Positions 1-13,035 of a DNA stretch of 64,000 bases are shown in pieces. Below the pieces are notes generated by a model. It saw only the letters and a list, made by a program, of their open reading frames with translations. It was not told the DNA's origin and searched no databases. This DNA comes from Hormiphora californensis. Its lineage: Eukaryota; Ctenophora; Tentaculata; Cydippida; Pleurobrachiidae. Location of the stretch: positions 3,762,558 to 3,826,557 of the forward strand of contig CM035360.1 in NCBI GenBank assembly GCA_020137815.1. The letters run 5' to 3'. The translations under genes were made by a program, and so were the position numbers. Each line of letters starts with the position of its first letter. Position 1 is the first letter of the stretch.

Positions 1-1168
<1,168 letters not shown>

Positions 1169-1281
1169 AGTTATATCAAACCTGATCAAATTTGATGCAG
1201 GTTATTCAATATACTGATACAAAATATACACGACGTTCCGTTGTCTGCAATGTATCTGCACAATCTACGATCCCACGCACC

Positions 1282-1283
<2 letters not shown>

Positions 1284-1340
<57 letters not shown>

Positions 1341-1352
1341 GAGAGAGAATCT
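1284..1352. repeat. (GA)n microsatellite
   Basis: Pure GA run with one GTGA interruption, in the gap between the minus-strand secreted gene (start 1168) and the plus-strand Ly6-like gene (start 1830). Nothing else was recognised between 1169 and 1829. Confidence 0.95.
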
Positions 1353-1829
1353 ACAGGCTTGCACGTATACCTCTCTATCTATCTGTTACAGACACGGAAC
1401 AGAAGTACAAGCACACAAACATCCGCTATCCGATCAAGGCATATGATACTACCTTGTATTGAATAACTCGAGGAGTTACAGCTGGGCTTGATTATTCATT
1501 TATTCAAGTCCGTATTATTTGGGTTATCCGGTAAGTTACTCAACAAGTATATCTGGGTTTATCCGATACGTCTGTCATTGCGAGTTCTAGCCTAGTATTT
1601 CAACTATTTTCTTACACACACACAATGGACAAGAATTTGCCCTAATCCTCCGGATCTGATCACATTGATCCCGGAAACTATTGTGTCAGAGTAGTAACAG
1701 CTCACCTACTGTTTACTCAAAGTATGAAGTAAGACCATGACACTGCAGGCCACAATACCACACACTGTACCAGATATATCGTATTGTGTTGTTTGAAGGT
1801 GTGTTAGTTCTCTGAGAGTGGTTTTCAAT

Positions 1830-4790
1830 ATGGCACGACTGGTTTATCTGCTTCTTATGGTTGTGGGTTATACCTCAGCTCTCGAGTGTTATCGGTGTAT
1901 GAATGCTAGTAGCACTGCTCTTGATTCTACGGTGGCCAAGTTTGGTAGGTGGAGATTAGAGAATGAAGGTCCCATATGACTTGTGAAAATTGTTCGACAG
2001 AAAAATGAAAATATAACATATCATACCACCTCTCCCCGTCCCCCCCAAGACAGGATGATGCTCTCTTTTCGGAGCGTGTTCGTCTCGGCATTGCGCGTCG
2101 CGGGTGCACGAGCTAGCCCGGGTGAGCGAGCTAACAATAGTGAACTTCCATGCGATATAGTACATCGCGCGCATGTAATTGCACTATTGTTAGCTTGTTC
2201 GCCCGGGTTTGGTACAGTCTGCGGCGCGCAGTGTTGAGACGAACACGTTCCGAAAATGCAGGATAAGTCTTTTCACTTCATCTCCCCTTAATTATATCCC
2301 CCGTCCCTGATCCCGACCTTGTTGCTAAATGCTAATCTCCAATCCACGCGTCTACCTTCCCCGTCTCTAACGCCCGATTCTCTCCTTTTTTTTTTTTTTT
2401 TTTGAGACCTCCCCGTGCTAACATTTGTCACTCCCTGTATTACATAACATGTACCTGTCTCCACGATTTGACAGATGTTAGACTCTGCAGCCACATGATT
2501 GACCCCGGTAGTAGGGCCGGAATACTGCCTTTGGGTACCCAATCACTGGTACACTACCTAATCATGCGGGTAGTATAGTTACCTGTCTGGCGACGCCGCC
2601 CCGTTCTGAACGCATCATCACGGGATCTGTCGCCGCCAGTCAAGTAGTTACAGTATAAAGTCAAGCAAGCTTGAAACTGGCATAGCATACGACGGTACAA
2701 CTTATTGCACTTTCCAGCACAGATGTATATTGGGTTCGGGAATGAAGCTGGCATTGTAAAATTTTGAGATATAATATAATTCTTTAGGTAGCACTGCTTG
2801 TACAACTTATAACACCCCCCAGTGTTATAAGTTTTCACTTATAACACCCCCCAGTGATACATGAAAACTTATAACACTGCTGCACTTAGAAGTCCTTACT
2901 CCTTACTGTTTCTGTCACACTAAAAACCGTTCGAAAGATAAGCGTGTACGAACTCCCTCCCTCTCTTTCTTTATGTCACACTCTCAAGCCGTTGCAACAC
3001 CGAGATCAAGATAACAGTCACGAACTCCCAGACCCACACATTCTTTATCTCTCTCTCACTCTCGCTAATCTCTCACTCTCTTTACCTATAGATCTCAGGC
3101 GTTATCTTATCTCTGCCTGCTACCTTATCATGAATTCGTTCTATTGTTACGCCCTAAACTGTCTCTCACTCTTGTTTTAAAAATTTTACAATGCAATTTT
3201 ATTATGCCTATTTTCGTTGTACCTGACGTCAACAATAATGTCCCAGATTCTTACACTTTTAGACCTCGCAGGCTCGTGATCGTGATGCTGCATTTAGTGT
3301 TCATGAATGTCAAGGAGTGAGCGCCATTTGCTGTTCATGAGTTGATTTTGTGTTCGTAACCCCTCTGTTATGGCTCACAATAAAAGGGGTGACTTCGTAA
3401 CCAAATTCTCACCCAGGCCTCCCCAAGTGTGGAGATGAAGATAACGACCTGCTATTTCACGAGTGTCCCGATCACTACAAATACGCTAGGTGCTTCAACA
3501 CCGAGTCCTCGTAAGTGTAAAAACTTGTTGAGTAACAAGAAAAACAGCTCCCCAGCCCCACCTCACACTCACAATCCCTCACCCCCACCCTGACAGCTCT
3601 TCTTCTCGGGTAGACTTTTTTCTTAAAGTTAGTCGATTCCGGTTGATTCTATAACACTACCCCACCACCATGCTGTCAGAGGATCAGCCTGACAGACTCT
3701 ATACTATGACTCTATACTATGTATAACACACATCTAATCTTCCTAATCAATTCTTCAACACAGGGTAACATACGGAGGTGCAACAATCAAGGTGACGTCA
3801 CGAGGATGCAAGGACCGAGATGGGGAATACAACCCAGAAGGATGGGATTGTACCTGGCTGAACAGTGCCCTCTCTCAATACGCTGGAGTTTCCGATTTCC
3901 GGGATTGTAAGTTGATCTGTTTACGGTAAGCGGTAAAGGTTGACCCGTCTCCTGAGAATTTTATTTTTATTTGGCCATAAATCAGCCATTTCTTGACCAA
4001 TTTGCAAAATCTTGGGCTCATTGGAAAGAGGACATTGAGCTCTTTTAGATTGCGCGGCTTTGCGCGGCGTAATGGCGCAAAATGCGCGTTTTCGCCACTA
4101 CGCCGCGCAATTTGCGCCAATTTTCATTTTATTGAGCTCATTTTAAAGATCTCAATGTCCTCTTTCCAATGAGCCCAAGATTTTGCAAATTGGTCAAGAA
4201 ACGGCTGAGTTATGGCCAAAACAGTTTTAAATTCTCAGGAGACGGGTCAACCTTTACCGCTTACCTCTGTTTACCATACACCGGCCGCATCCCGCTTTAT
4301 AAATAGTATCCTGGGATACTAGATTGAGACGTTGGGGATATTGAGTGTCGCTCGGTGGTCTACGTCTAAATTATCTAAACCATTTTTCACTCTGTCTTAC
4401 TTAGTCTTACAATGCGACCTCATAAGGTCTTTACAAGTTTACAAGTTTACAAGTTTACAATAAAAGTTTTAGTGTACACAACAGGCCTTCCCTTAGTGGG
4501 TCCACCTAAATAAATTAAACACGTATCACCTCTCAGCCACTCTCATACATGAACAGCACATTGAGGGGAAATATCATTGGGTCTTTACCTTATTCGCAAA
4601 ATTTTAGTATGCGATTCGCATGGTCCTACTAAAATTTTAGCTCTTATCGGCTGAAAAGCTAACACTTGATTCTATTTCAGGCAAGGACACAGTATGCAAG
4701 AAGGACGAGTGTCTGAACTACGACAGTGGGGCTAATTTCATCACTCTCTCCGCCATTCTCCTCTCTGCAATTATGGCACTACTCCTATAA
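1830..4790 (+). CDS. Ly6/uPAR (three-finger) domain protein, GPI-anchored
   Basis: Four exons: 1830-1944, 3417-3510, 3764-3906 and 4681-4790, giving 153 residues with consistent phases. It starts MARLVYLLLMVVGYTSA, a signal peptide, directly followed by LECYRCMNA, the typical N-terminal LxCYxC motif of Ly6/uPAR/CD59 domains. Further cysteines follow: PKCGDED, FHECPDHY, ARCFNTES, SRGCKD, WDCTW, FRDCKDTVCKKDECLNY. The domain closes with CLNYDSGA and then a hydrophobic C-terminal tail (LSAILLSAIMALLL) ending at the stop, as expected for a GPI-attachment signal. Likely an outer-leaflet surface protein; ligand unknown. Intron 1 holds a GC-rich foldback element and intron 3 a foldback with a 9-bp target duplication. 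No frame break is present. Confidence 0.85.
2065..2257. mobile_element. Foldback (MITE-like) element in Ly6 intron 1
   Basis: About 190 bp with terminal inverted repeats: left TTTTCGGAGCGTGTTCGTCTC-like, right GAGACGAACACGTTCCGAAAA. A second inner inverted pair is CTAACAATAGTG / CACTATTGTTAG. I could not identify a target-site duplication. Confidence 0.6.
3925..4265. mobile_element. 341-bp foldback MITE with 9-bp target-site duplication in Ly6 intron 3
   Basis: Arms of roughly 140 bp are near-perfect inverted copies, beginning GGTAAGCGGTAAAGG and ending CCTTTACCGCTTACC. The centre is GCGC-rich. TCTGTTTAC occurs immediately on both sides (3916-3924 and 4266-4274), a perfect 9-bp duplication. 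Duplications of 9 bp are typical of Mutator-like elements. No coding capacity. Confidence 0.8.
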
Positions 4791-5346
4791 AAATTAAAAT
4801 GTCATACCAAGGGACTGTTAACTGATGTCATTGATGCAATTTGGAAGTCTCTGTCTAAATACGATTGAATTTGACTGGTTTGGGACTGATAGATTGATAT
4901 GAACATGACATGGAGTTGGACATTTGATTTGGAAAATTGGTTTTGGAACGTGAATCACTGAATCGCAATCAATGAATCGTGATTGAACTTAAAATGATGA
5001 TGTAAAATGTAACTTAAAATCGTTTTTTTATTTGCTGAACACTGAAATTAACAATGCTTACTCACTCCTTTTGAAATGTCATTATCAATGAAACATTATG
5101 TTGCTGCCGCGGACTTAATCTTCTTACACTGCATTGTCAAGCCGCGCGGTAAAGTAGGCGCGCGCGTGAATTCGAAGACCTAAAAAAAACGAAAAATTGA
5201 AAATATTTTTACACAAATTTCAAAATCGTTTTTTTTGTTTCACAAAATTTCTGAGGCGTGTTGTGACATGTATGACTAAAAATGTTATCTTTTTTCCCGC
5301 CACACTTATCCAATAATCGATTAAAAACACTCATGTAGGTGATGAC
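4791..5346 (+). promoter_or_regulatory. Ly6-AMBRA1 intergenic region with GCGC-rich cluster
   Basis: About 550 bp between two plus-strand genes. It is AT-rich except for 5143-5172, where GCCGCGCGG and GGCGCGCGCG occur about 180 bp upstream of the AMBRA1 start. Similar GCGC-rich clusters lie upstream of YRDC and PI4K2, so this is probably the AMBRA1 promoter. No TATA box was identified. Confidence 0.4.
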
Positions 5347-8300
5347 ATGATAAAAGCGCTTTTTAACCGCGAACAAAACGGTCGTTTCACGGTTCAGGAG
5401 GAGAAACTTATTGGTGGACTAATAGAGGATAAGTTTTTCACTCTCAAAAAGTCATCCTATACCTCTGTCAAGTACGACCAAATAATTTTACCGTTTTAGA
5501 ACATCTTTGGAGCTAATTCTTAAACGTTTGTGCCGCATTTCAGGTTACACGAGATCCAGACCAAGTCTGTTTTTGCAGTTGCATTCTCGCACGATGGAAC
5601 CTTGGTAGCTTCCACCCACGCGGATCACACTATCCGTGTTCTCCTGTAAGTTAAACAGGGATTGGTTTTTAGATTTTAAAACTTGTAAACTTGTCATATA
5701 TCTTGTAGGTCGGTAGGCTAATCTTGCGGCTGCTAATTTCCTGATACTTATCCTGTTTTAATGAAATTTAACAATTATAAAAATCATTCAGATATGAGCC
5801 GTTTGGATTGACCCATACCCTTCGAGGACACCTCCGATCTCCCATCAGTTTGCAGTTTCATCCCAGCGTAAAGTAATAAAAACCACCCGATTTCTGCCAT
5901 TTTACTTGTCCCATCCATTTAACTTGTCCTTGCCATTTAACATCCCAACATCACAGATCTATCCTGGCAAGTGGTTGTCTGGCTGGACAAGTATATCTAT
6001 GGAACCTCTCCTCTATGGTCGGTGTTAAGTTATACCAAGTGTGCCCATTCAGACAAGAACCCACCTCCGCTCACCGGAACCTGCACTATGTTTCAAATCT
6101 TCCCGTTGGCTCAATCGCCTTCCATCCTGATGGTGAGTGATCACGTTGCCTGTTTCATTCTATGTTCTTAGTGGTGATCTAGGAACCAAATAAATCATAA
6201 TTCCGACGTGATGATACCCGTGTGTTATTTAAGTTGTTATTTCGTGACATCTAGAATTGAAGTAACCTACTTACCTAATCATTTCAGGTAAGCATTTGGT
6301 GGCCAGTCGGTGTAGACAGTTGACTTTGTGGAACATCAACTCACAGGAGCCCATACATACCGCCTTTACAGAGCATGAGAACGAGAGAATCAGGTACATT
6401 GATGAGAGCTACTGATATATTGGTACACTCATCTTACTTATTTTAGGGGGAACCAAAATCGTTTTCTTTCTTCTCCGCTTCAATATTTAGAATTATTTAG
6501 ATTTCTTTTCCACTCCGTTGATTTTAATTACGTATATCGGACAGTTAAAGTGTGAATCATGACGCACAACTAACTGAGTTATCATGTTTCACTGGCATTC
6601 GTGACATCATACATGTGATCTGTTAAAAGAGATCGTGATAAATATGTGCCGTATGCCATTTCTAGGCTAGAAATGGCAAGCTAGATATTCTAGCTTCTCT
6701 GACTGGTTCCCCAAGGGAAATAACCAAGGATAAATCATTATGAATCACCATAATATTTGGGTACAACAAACAAACAATATTTCCTCCAGGGGTGTAATGT
6801 TTGATCCGTATGGTAGATACATGATAACTGCAATAAGACGAGTTGATCCACCACCCCCTCCACCCCCTGCTCCTGCCCCCTCAATTAGTGTTGAAACGCC
6901 ATGGCAACCAAAACAGCCCAGAACCTGGGGCAGAGTTAGTCATGTTAGAGAGGCGCTGAATAAGCTGATCTACGCAGGTCAGAAACGGCCTCATTCAGCC
7001 GAGGGTGAGTACTGAGTACTGAACATGTACTTGTACTTTAACTGCAGTACTGATCTCAATAACACGTTACTCCCAGATGAAGCAGATAGGGAGTCCCAGC
7101 CAGGACCCAGTAGAAGCCCCGCTGCAGGTCACCACCACCCCCAGCGAAGGGTCCAACAAGATCATGAACACGAGAGAGTGAAAACTCGTTCCCGCACCTG
7201 GTATATCTAATTAGTAATCAGCTTGGTTACAGTAATACTGTACAACAGTATGAACCCTATTTTCTTAGTAGTTGCTTCTTTACATTTAATTATCATGATT
7301 ATATATTATATCACTTACCTCCTTTTTTTTCTTTCAGTGAGCGAAAGTCAGTGCGATGTCGAACCAGCGGAGAACAACATGGCACTTCCACTTCAACCAG
7401 TACTTCAACCAGCACTGACCATGATCCACCACCCCTCCGACCAAGAACACGGACCAGCTCCCAGCAGACCCAGACAGCCACATCATCATCCGATGCTAGT
7501 GTTATGTTAGTCCGGGCATCCTCCACCGAGACGAGATCTTCCAGTCAGACTCGAGGGAATACTAGCGAGATAACACGAACTAGACACTCAAACGAGGGCT
7601 CTAGTTCTCGAACAAGGCACCATATAACTCGGACTAGGCACCAGGCATCAAGTGAGAGCTCAGGACCAACTGTCCACCCAGCTTCTAGTGAACATACGGC
7701 AGTTCGGACCAGGCACGCAGCCTCAAGTGAAAGTTCAACAAGTCGGAACCAAGCCTCAAGCGAGCACACGACAACCCGATCTCGACATCAAGCAGCAGCC
7801 AGCGGTGAGGGGGCAGGTCGATCAGCCAGCGGGGAGGCAGCAGGTCGATCAGCCAGCGGTGAGGTAGGTCGAGCTGCTGGTGCTGCCACCATTCAGAGAG
7901 CAGGGGAAGGAGGGGAGGCACAACCATCAAGGCTGATAACCCAGCGAACGCTGTGTACTGAATGTCAAGCAGGTAACAGGATAACAACATACTGTTCTGA
8001 AATGTCTGTCTTAACTAACCCCCCGCCCCCCCCCCCCTCTAACATCTTACATATCCCTCCCCCTGTAACATCCCCGCTCAAACTTGTAACATTGCATTTC
8101 CCCCTCCCCTTGTAACATCTCCCCGCCCTACTCAGATGCCCTAAACAAGAATGTGGTGCAACTGTGGGAGTGGGAGGACGAGCTGCCCCCTATCCAGGAT
8201 ACTACACACAACATTATATCTTCCTCTACAATCACGGTACACCTATGATCTATGATCGTACATGTCACATGTGGGAATATTTGACACACACGAACTTTCA

Positions 8301-9343
8301 TACAACCACATACCTTATTATTAGGTTATCTGATAAACACTATATAATCTCAGTTATAGGACTAAAATACCATCTCCCCCCCCCCTAGGTGACCAATGTG
8401 AATATCCAAGTTTCCCGAGATGGCACCTTTGTGTGTTTGGTTGAGAAGGATCCATGCGAGGAGGGCGGTTCACCTCTCTACCTCACTGTATATTCCCTGG
8501 CACCTGAAACCTTTAGACAATGTCCTAATGAGAACCAGTGTTAAATACATCCCAATGTGTATCAGTATTACACCATGTAATCAGGTGGGTTATCGGGATT
8601 TGGGTGGGGTTTGAAATTGTTGTGTTGCCCCCACTTCCAAGTGGGTTTAGGTTATCGGCCGACGGCCGTTCTAAAACACAAACTAAAAGGGAATAAAATG
8701 GTGATATTTCCTTCAATCATAACTCCACCTCTTGATAAGATTGAGTGCCTTTTTAGTTTGTTTTTTACTTTTTGTATTTCAAACTAAACCTGTTTGTATT
8801 AGCTATATCTCAAACTCTGACTACTAAATCCTACCCATTTTACACTACCTCCCTCTCAGTACATAGTCACGTTTGCGAGACATAACGTTACCGACACACA
8901 TGGTGGAATGATAGTTACATATGACATACCGAGGAAGAAGGTATGTCGAGAGGGGGTTGTTATCCCTCTCTCTCGTTACATAAGAAAATCTTGGATTTTA
9001 ATTCCGAAGTGAGCTAATCTTCACATAGCTCTGACATCTGTGCTGAATGTTCATCTGTTTGATGAAATTTTTGTAACCAACTCCCCACCCTCACTAGGTC
9101 TCGGACAAGCAACGAATAACTCGCTCCATGACAAAGCCTCCATCCTGCTGGCCAAAGTTCAACAGGATCTCTATCCAAGATGAGAGTCCTATCAACATTG
9201 CCCGATTTGGACAGCTACCCTGGCAGGGAACTGTGATTGGTACATGCTCTGGCAAGCTCTACCTGATGAGGGTTGCACCCAAACAGACTGCGTCTGATAC
9301 GACACACCCGCATGTTCATAGAGTCATATATAATGACATGTGA
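5347..9343 (+). CDS. AMBRA1: AMBRA1-like WD40 autophagy regulator
   Basis: Twelve exons: 5347-5471, 5544-5645, 5792-5872, 5957-6132, 6288-6393, 6790-7004, 7077-7200, 7338-7972, 8136-8236, 8389-8584, 8860-8940, 9098-9343. AMBRA1 is a substrate receptor of the CUL4-DDB1 ubiquitin ligase and controls autophagy through Beclin-1/ULK1. Residues 1-268 carry the N-terminal half of the split propeller (FAVAFSHDGTLVASTHADH, ILASGCLAGQVYLWNL); about 280-520 is Ser/Thr/Arg-rich and low-complexity; about 555-728 holds the C-terminal half (LYLTVYSLAPETF, QLPWQGTVIGTCSGKLYL). At about 728 residues it is much shorter than the human protein (about 1300), mainly in the linker. Exon 10 has one extra base between 8509 and 8544: summed exons are 2188 nt, and 2187 (729 codons) once it is skipped. 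The exon 1 donor (GT at 5472) is weak and was chosen by phase and homology. Confidence 0.85.
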
Positions 9344-10324
9344 CACAAAGACACAGTACACAGGGAAAGAGAAAGTGTGAGATAGATATAGAGAGAAAAA
9401 GGAAGGTGTAACTAGAGACAGAGATAGATACTTTTGAGAACAAGGACAGAGGACCCCGTGTTGCAGTTGCAATATATGAAAGATGTGAAGGCGAGCTTTT
9501 TTTTAGTACGGTATTTCCTAAGGTCAAGAGCCAGTTAGCCCTATATCATGTACTTGTATTACGTACGAACTAACTACTTTCTTACACATATTACCACACA
9601 ACATTTTTAAAGTTTTTTACATGTTTTGGACTTTGACAGTCCTGGACATTAACATTTGATCACAACGAGAGACGTGTGTTTTCCCAGATCTGAAAAAGAT
9701 TTATCAGTTTTATAATCGTGAGACATGGGTCGTGGGTTGTTCAGACTGTGTCTCGTGCGACCTTCTAAATATCGGTCATACTGTATAATAGTTCTTCTAC
9801 TAGGAGTACTAATACAGTATGACCGGTACAAGGTGGGCCTTTTTTTGAAGAAAATAATATGATATCAATAGGGCCTCAATACGTGCAAAACTACTAATAA
9901 TTACTTACTAAGACTTGCCTAGATATTATAAAACGTATACGGTTTAAAGTTTGAGCGTTATTTACATGTGTTACACTGGAAATAGCTTATTTTGAGAGAT
10001 CTTGAATCGGACGAAAATATGTTATATTTTTGTTCAAAAATCGTTATTTAATTTTGTTTCTTTCTTTGTTACACCCCACAGATAGATCTGACTCTCTCCC
10101 GATCTCTAATGTTACAGTGCCAGTGCGGTCAAGTGTGTTTCCAGTGAGTGAGCTTGCACATTGTGTGTAGTATTCTTACTCTTCAAAACATACCTCAGTG
10201 CCTGTGCCCAGAAATACACCTGCTAAGTCCCAAATCCCAATTCTAAATACTAAAACCCCCTATTCCTGAAGCCCAATTCTAAAACCTTCTAACATCTCAT
10301 TCTCCCTCTTACAGGACCTCCTAT
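9344..10324. other. AMBRA1-PDSS2 intergenic region with a 59-nt hairpin
   Basis: AT-rich. A hairpin lies at 9769-9827: ATCGGTCATACTGTAT pairs with ATACAGTATGACCGGT around a loop of about 25 nt. A good 3' splice site (pyrimidines then CAG) precedes GACCTCC at about 10314, so the PDSS2 start codon may sit in a second exon behind a 5' UTR exon near 10080-10150. No further coding evidence. Confidence 0.5.
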
Positions 10325-11514
10325 ATGTCGGGAGCCACTACAATTCGCTGTGTCCGGTCCTTATCTACCCGCTGCTACTCAACCTTTCTCTCCCCATCAA
10401 CACAACAGAAACAAGGGAACCGAGAAAATTCTTCCAAATATGGAACTCGAGAACTTTCTTCCAAATATGGAAATCGAGAACTTTCTTCCTCCAGTAACTT
10501 TACCGACTCAATGACGGGAAGTTTACAGCGAATTGAGAAACTCGTCGACTCTCCGGTTACATTTCTCGGAATTGATTATCTGAACAACGAAGAGATATTT
10601 TACCTGCTTGAAAACATTCAGAAACTCATCGGAACTAAACACCCGATTGTAGAATTCGGTGCTAATACACTCCTAGGGTCGACGGGTACATTTCGGGTTC
10701 ACGGGCTCATAGCACTGTTAGCGTCCCAAATTGTTAATCTGTGTAACTCAAACGAACTGGTGTATAACAGAGATAAAACTGGTATTCTACCAAAACAAAG
10801 GCGGCTTGTTGAGGTGTGCGAGATGATCTCAACAGCGTTCTTCCTACACGATAGTATTGTCAGTACGGAGAGTAGCGAGGAACGGGGAAATTTACAGAAG
10901 GGAAACAAGCTATCTCTACTGTTTGGGGATTATTTCCTAGCTACAGGCGTGTTCACAATTGGCTAGTTTTGAGCACCCAAAAGTTGTGGATAGTATTTCT
11001 AAAGCCATTGCTAAGTAATGTGGAGGGCCGGTTTTGGTTGGATACTATTGACCCAACCTCGCCTCCCTCCCTCCCCGATATTACCAGATATGCAACACTT
11101 CGACACGGCACCCTGTTATCTTCCTGCTGTCTTTCATCAGGCCTCCTATCAGGAGCCCGACCGGATCACATCACAGCTTTGGAAAGTTTTGGGAGTAACG
11201 TTGGACTTGCAATTCAGTTAAAACGAGAGGTATTCGCAGTTCACAGCGGACGGGCTGAAGTAACATCTTATCCTTACATAGCAGCTGTTGAGAACTTAAA
11301 CAGAATGGGTCGAGAAGTAAAACTGGGCACGCCGCCAGATCAAGTTATTAATCTGGGAGGCGGTGTAGAGAGGACTATTGAGTCGTGTGAAATACACTGC
11401 AATCGTGCCCTGGATGCACTCAATGTTTTTCAAAGTGTAGACGATGTATTTGTAGCCAGTTTAGGGGGTATTGTTAGGGATATCAAGTCAGCCAAACCAA
11501 TTGTCACTGTATAG
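10325..11514 (+). CDS. PDSS2: Decaprenyl/all-trans-polyprenyl diphosphate synthase subunit 2, with two +1 frame breaks
   Basis: Homologous to PDSS2, the partner of PDSS1 that makes the polyprenyl tail of ubiquinone in mitochondria. The Ser/Arg-rich N-terminus (about 60 residues) fits a mitochondrial presequence. Matched blocks include KLIGTKHPIVEF, LRGLVVLL-like VHGLIALLASQIVN, KLSLLFGDYFLA, HPKVVDSISKAIAK, YATLRHGTLLSSCC and CEIHCNRALDALNVF. As in the family, the catalytic DDxxD motifs are absent. The conserved frame moves +1 between 10940 and 10966, and +1 again between 10995 and 11018; without these, TAG (10964) and TAA (11016) terminate it. Corrected length is 395 residues, close to human PDSS2 (399), so it does not look like a decaying pseudogene. 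A possible 5' UTR exon precedes it. Confidence 0.8.
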
Positions 11515-13035
11515 TATTATTTATTTTCTCGAGTTTTTGTACCGTGCCTTTTCATAAATTTGATTGTTTTTTTCGTGGTCCAAAAGACGGGAGATGGAGC
11601 GAGGAAGAAAAAAAGAAGTTTCGCGAGAAAGATGTCTCAGAAATTCATTTTTCGTCTTCCTCTCTCCATCTCCCTATCTCAGGGGTGAGAGGAATCTAGG
11701 ATATTACATTGTTTTCTCACTAATCTCGTGACCAAGATGTTCTGATAACTCTCTCACTTTCCCTCGTCGTTGAGAGACGAAGAAGGAAGATGTGGCAACG
11801 GAGAGATACTTTTGGGAACGCGCGCTCCAATATTTCATATGGAGAGTACAATTTCAGCAATTGTTACATTACGCGCATAACATACAGCGCGGCAGATTTG
11901 AGTGGTCATGTCCACAACAAACACTCCACCGCTGGCAAGGGCACAGTTATAATACTACTCACTCCACCGCTGACAAGGGCACAGTTATAACCGGTGGTGG
12001 TATCATGATGGGGGGGGGGTAACGCTTTGTAACATGTGCAAAGTGTTACGTGTCACCCCCCCATGATAATCGGTCCTTGGTCTCGTGGCAGGGGAGTGAG
12101 TAAAGGCAGGGTCCTTTGTCATGGTCCAAGGCATATCGGGGGAAATTTATCTGCCCGGTAAATCGGGGCCCGACTATCTAACTTTGTCCACTCCCAGGCT
12201 GGAAGTGGAAGTGCATCTAGTCTAGGGTTCGATCAGTTTGGAAACAAATTTAAAACACGGTATTTAACACCAACTGCAGTGGAAGATTATACCTCGCCAC
12301 ATGACGGAGAAACACTAAATAATCATTGCGTTTTGTACAGTATTATTTTCAAACAAATATGTCATTGTAAACATTAGATTGTAATCGTGATTAATAACCA
12401 GCGCCACAGCTTTAAGTTTGTCTAAAAGAAACTCTCTGGATATAATATACGTTCAGCAGGGCAAGAAAATGCTCAGACTCTGGCTCTTTCAATGCAAGGA
12501 AACCGAAAAGAGCACACAAAACATTTAATTAAACGGTTAGGTTGTAGGAACCGACCGAAACAAGTTGTTTATTAACAACCAATAAGAACTCGTTATTTAG
12601 GTCACGTGACTGGTTATTAGCCAATCAGGGACCAGTATTTCCTGATTCAGTCGGTTCCTGTTAGGTTGTTATCTGTATCAATGGATTAGCAATAAATCAA
12701 ATTGCTGTTATTTATTAATCTGAGTTATAATATGGAATCGTCGAAAATCATATTGGTAACCAATATTTGGTTCGTTCAAACCCGCGGTGGGAGGTAACTG
12801 GTAAGGGTCGAGCAATACAACTACAAGGCAATACAAGTCAAAAAATAAATTGTATGATCTACTCTTCTCCCTCTCTAGCTCTTGCTCACAAGAAATTCAT
12901 GCAACTGCAGGCCCCAAAACTCAAGGTCTGTCTGGTAAAAATAACCAAATATATATCGGAAACAAATTAAATACTGTTCCGCCTCAAAATCAACTTTTGT
13001 TAACGGTTAACACGGGGGCGTTAACACTTGTTGAG
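11515..13035. other. PDSS2-ATP10 intergenic region
   Basis: No gene recognised. It contains two near-identical 'ACTCCACCGCTG(A/G)CAAGGGCACAGTTATAA' blocks (about 11926-11990), a C/G homopolymer hairpin around 12008-12065 (GGGGGGGGG and CACCCCCCC), a fragment resembling the pogo-like MITE end (GGTAAATCGGGGCCCGACTA, about 12158-12177), and the hAT-like MITE at 12545-12660. Confidence 0.5.
12545..12660. mobile_element. hAT-like MITE, copy 1
   Basis: 116 bp with terminal inverted repeats (T/C)AGGAACCGACCGA... and ...TCGGTTCCTG. It is flanked by a perfect 8-bp duplication, TTAGGTTG (12537-12544 and 12661-12668). Three further copies lie at 26570-26678, 47353-47465 and 60375-60483. Each contains a central palindromic CACGTGAC-type core. 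Eight-bp duplications are typical of hAT elements. Confidence 0.85.

Noticed and set aside
10918-10946. Explaining the first PDSS2 break by an intron ending at CTACAG (10946)
   Set aside because: No donor lies upstream without deleting the conserved GDYFLA block, and alignment length needs only one base removed.
8389-11514. AMBRA1 and PDSS2 as pseudogenes because of frame breaks
   Set aside because: Breaks are all +1, lengths and motifs are otherwise conserved, and all splice sites are intact.
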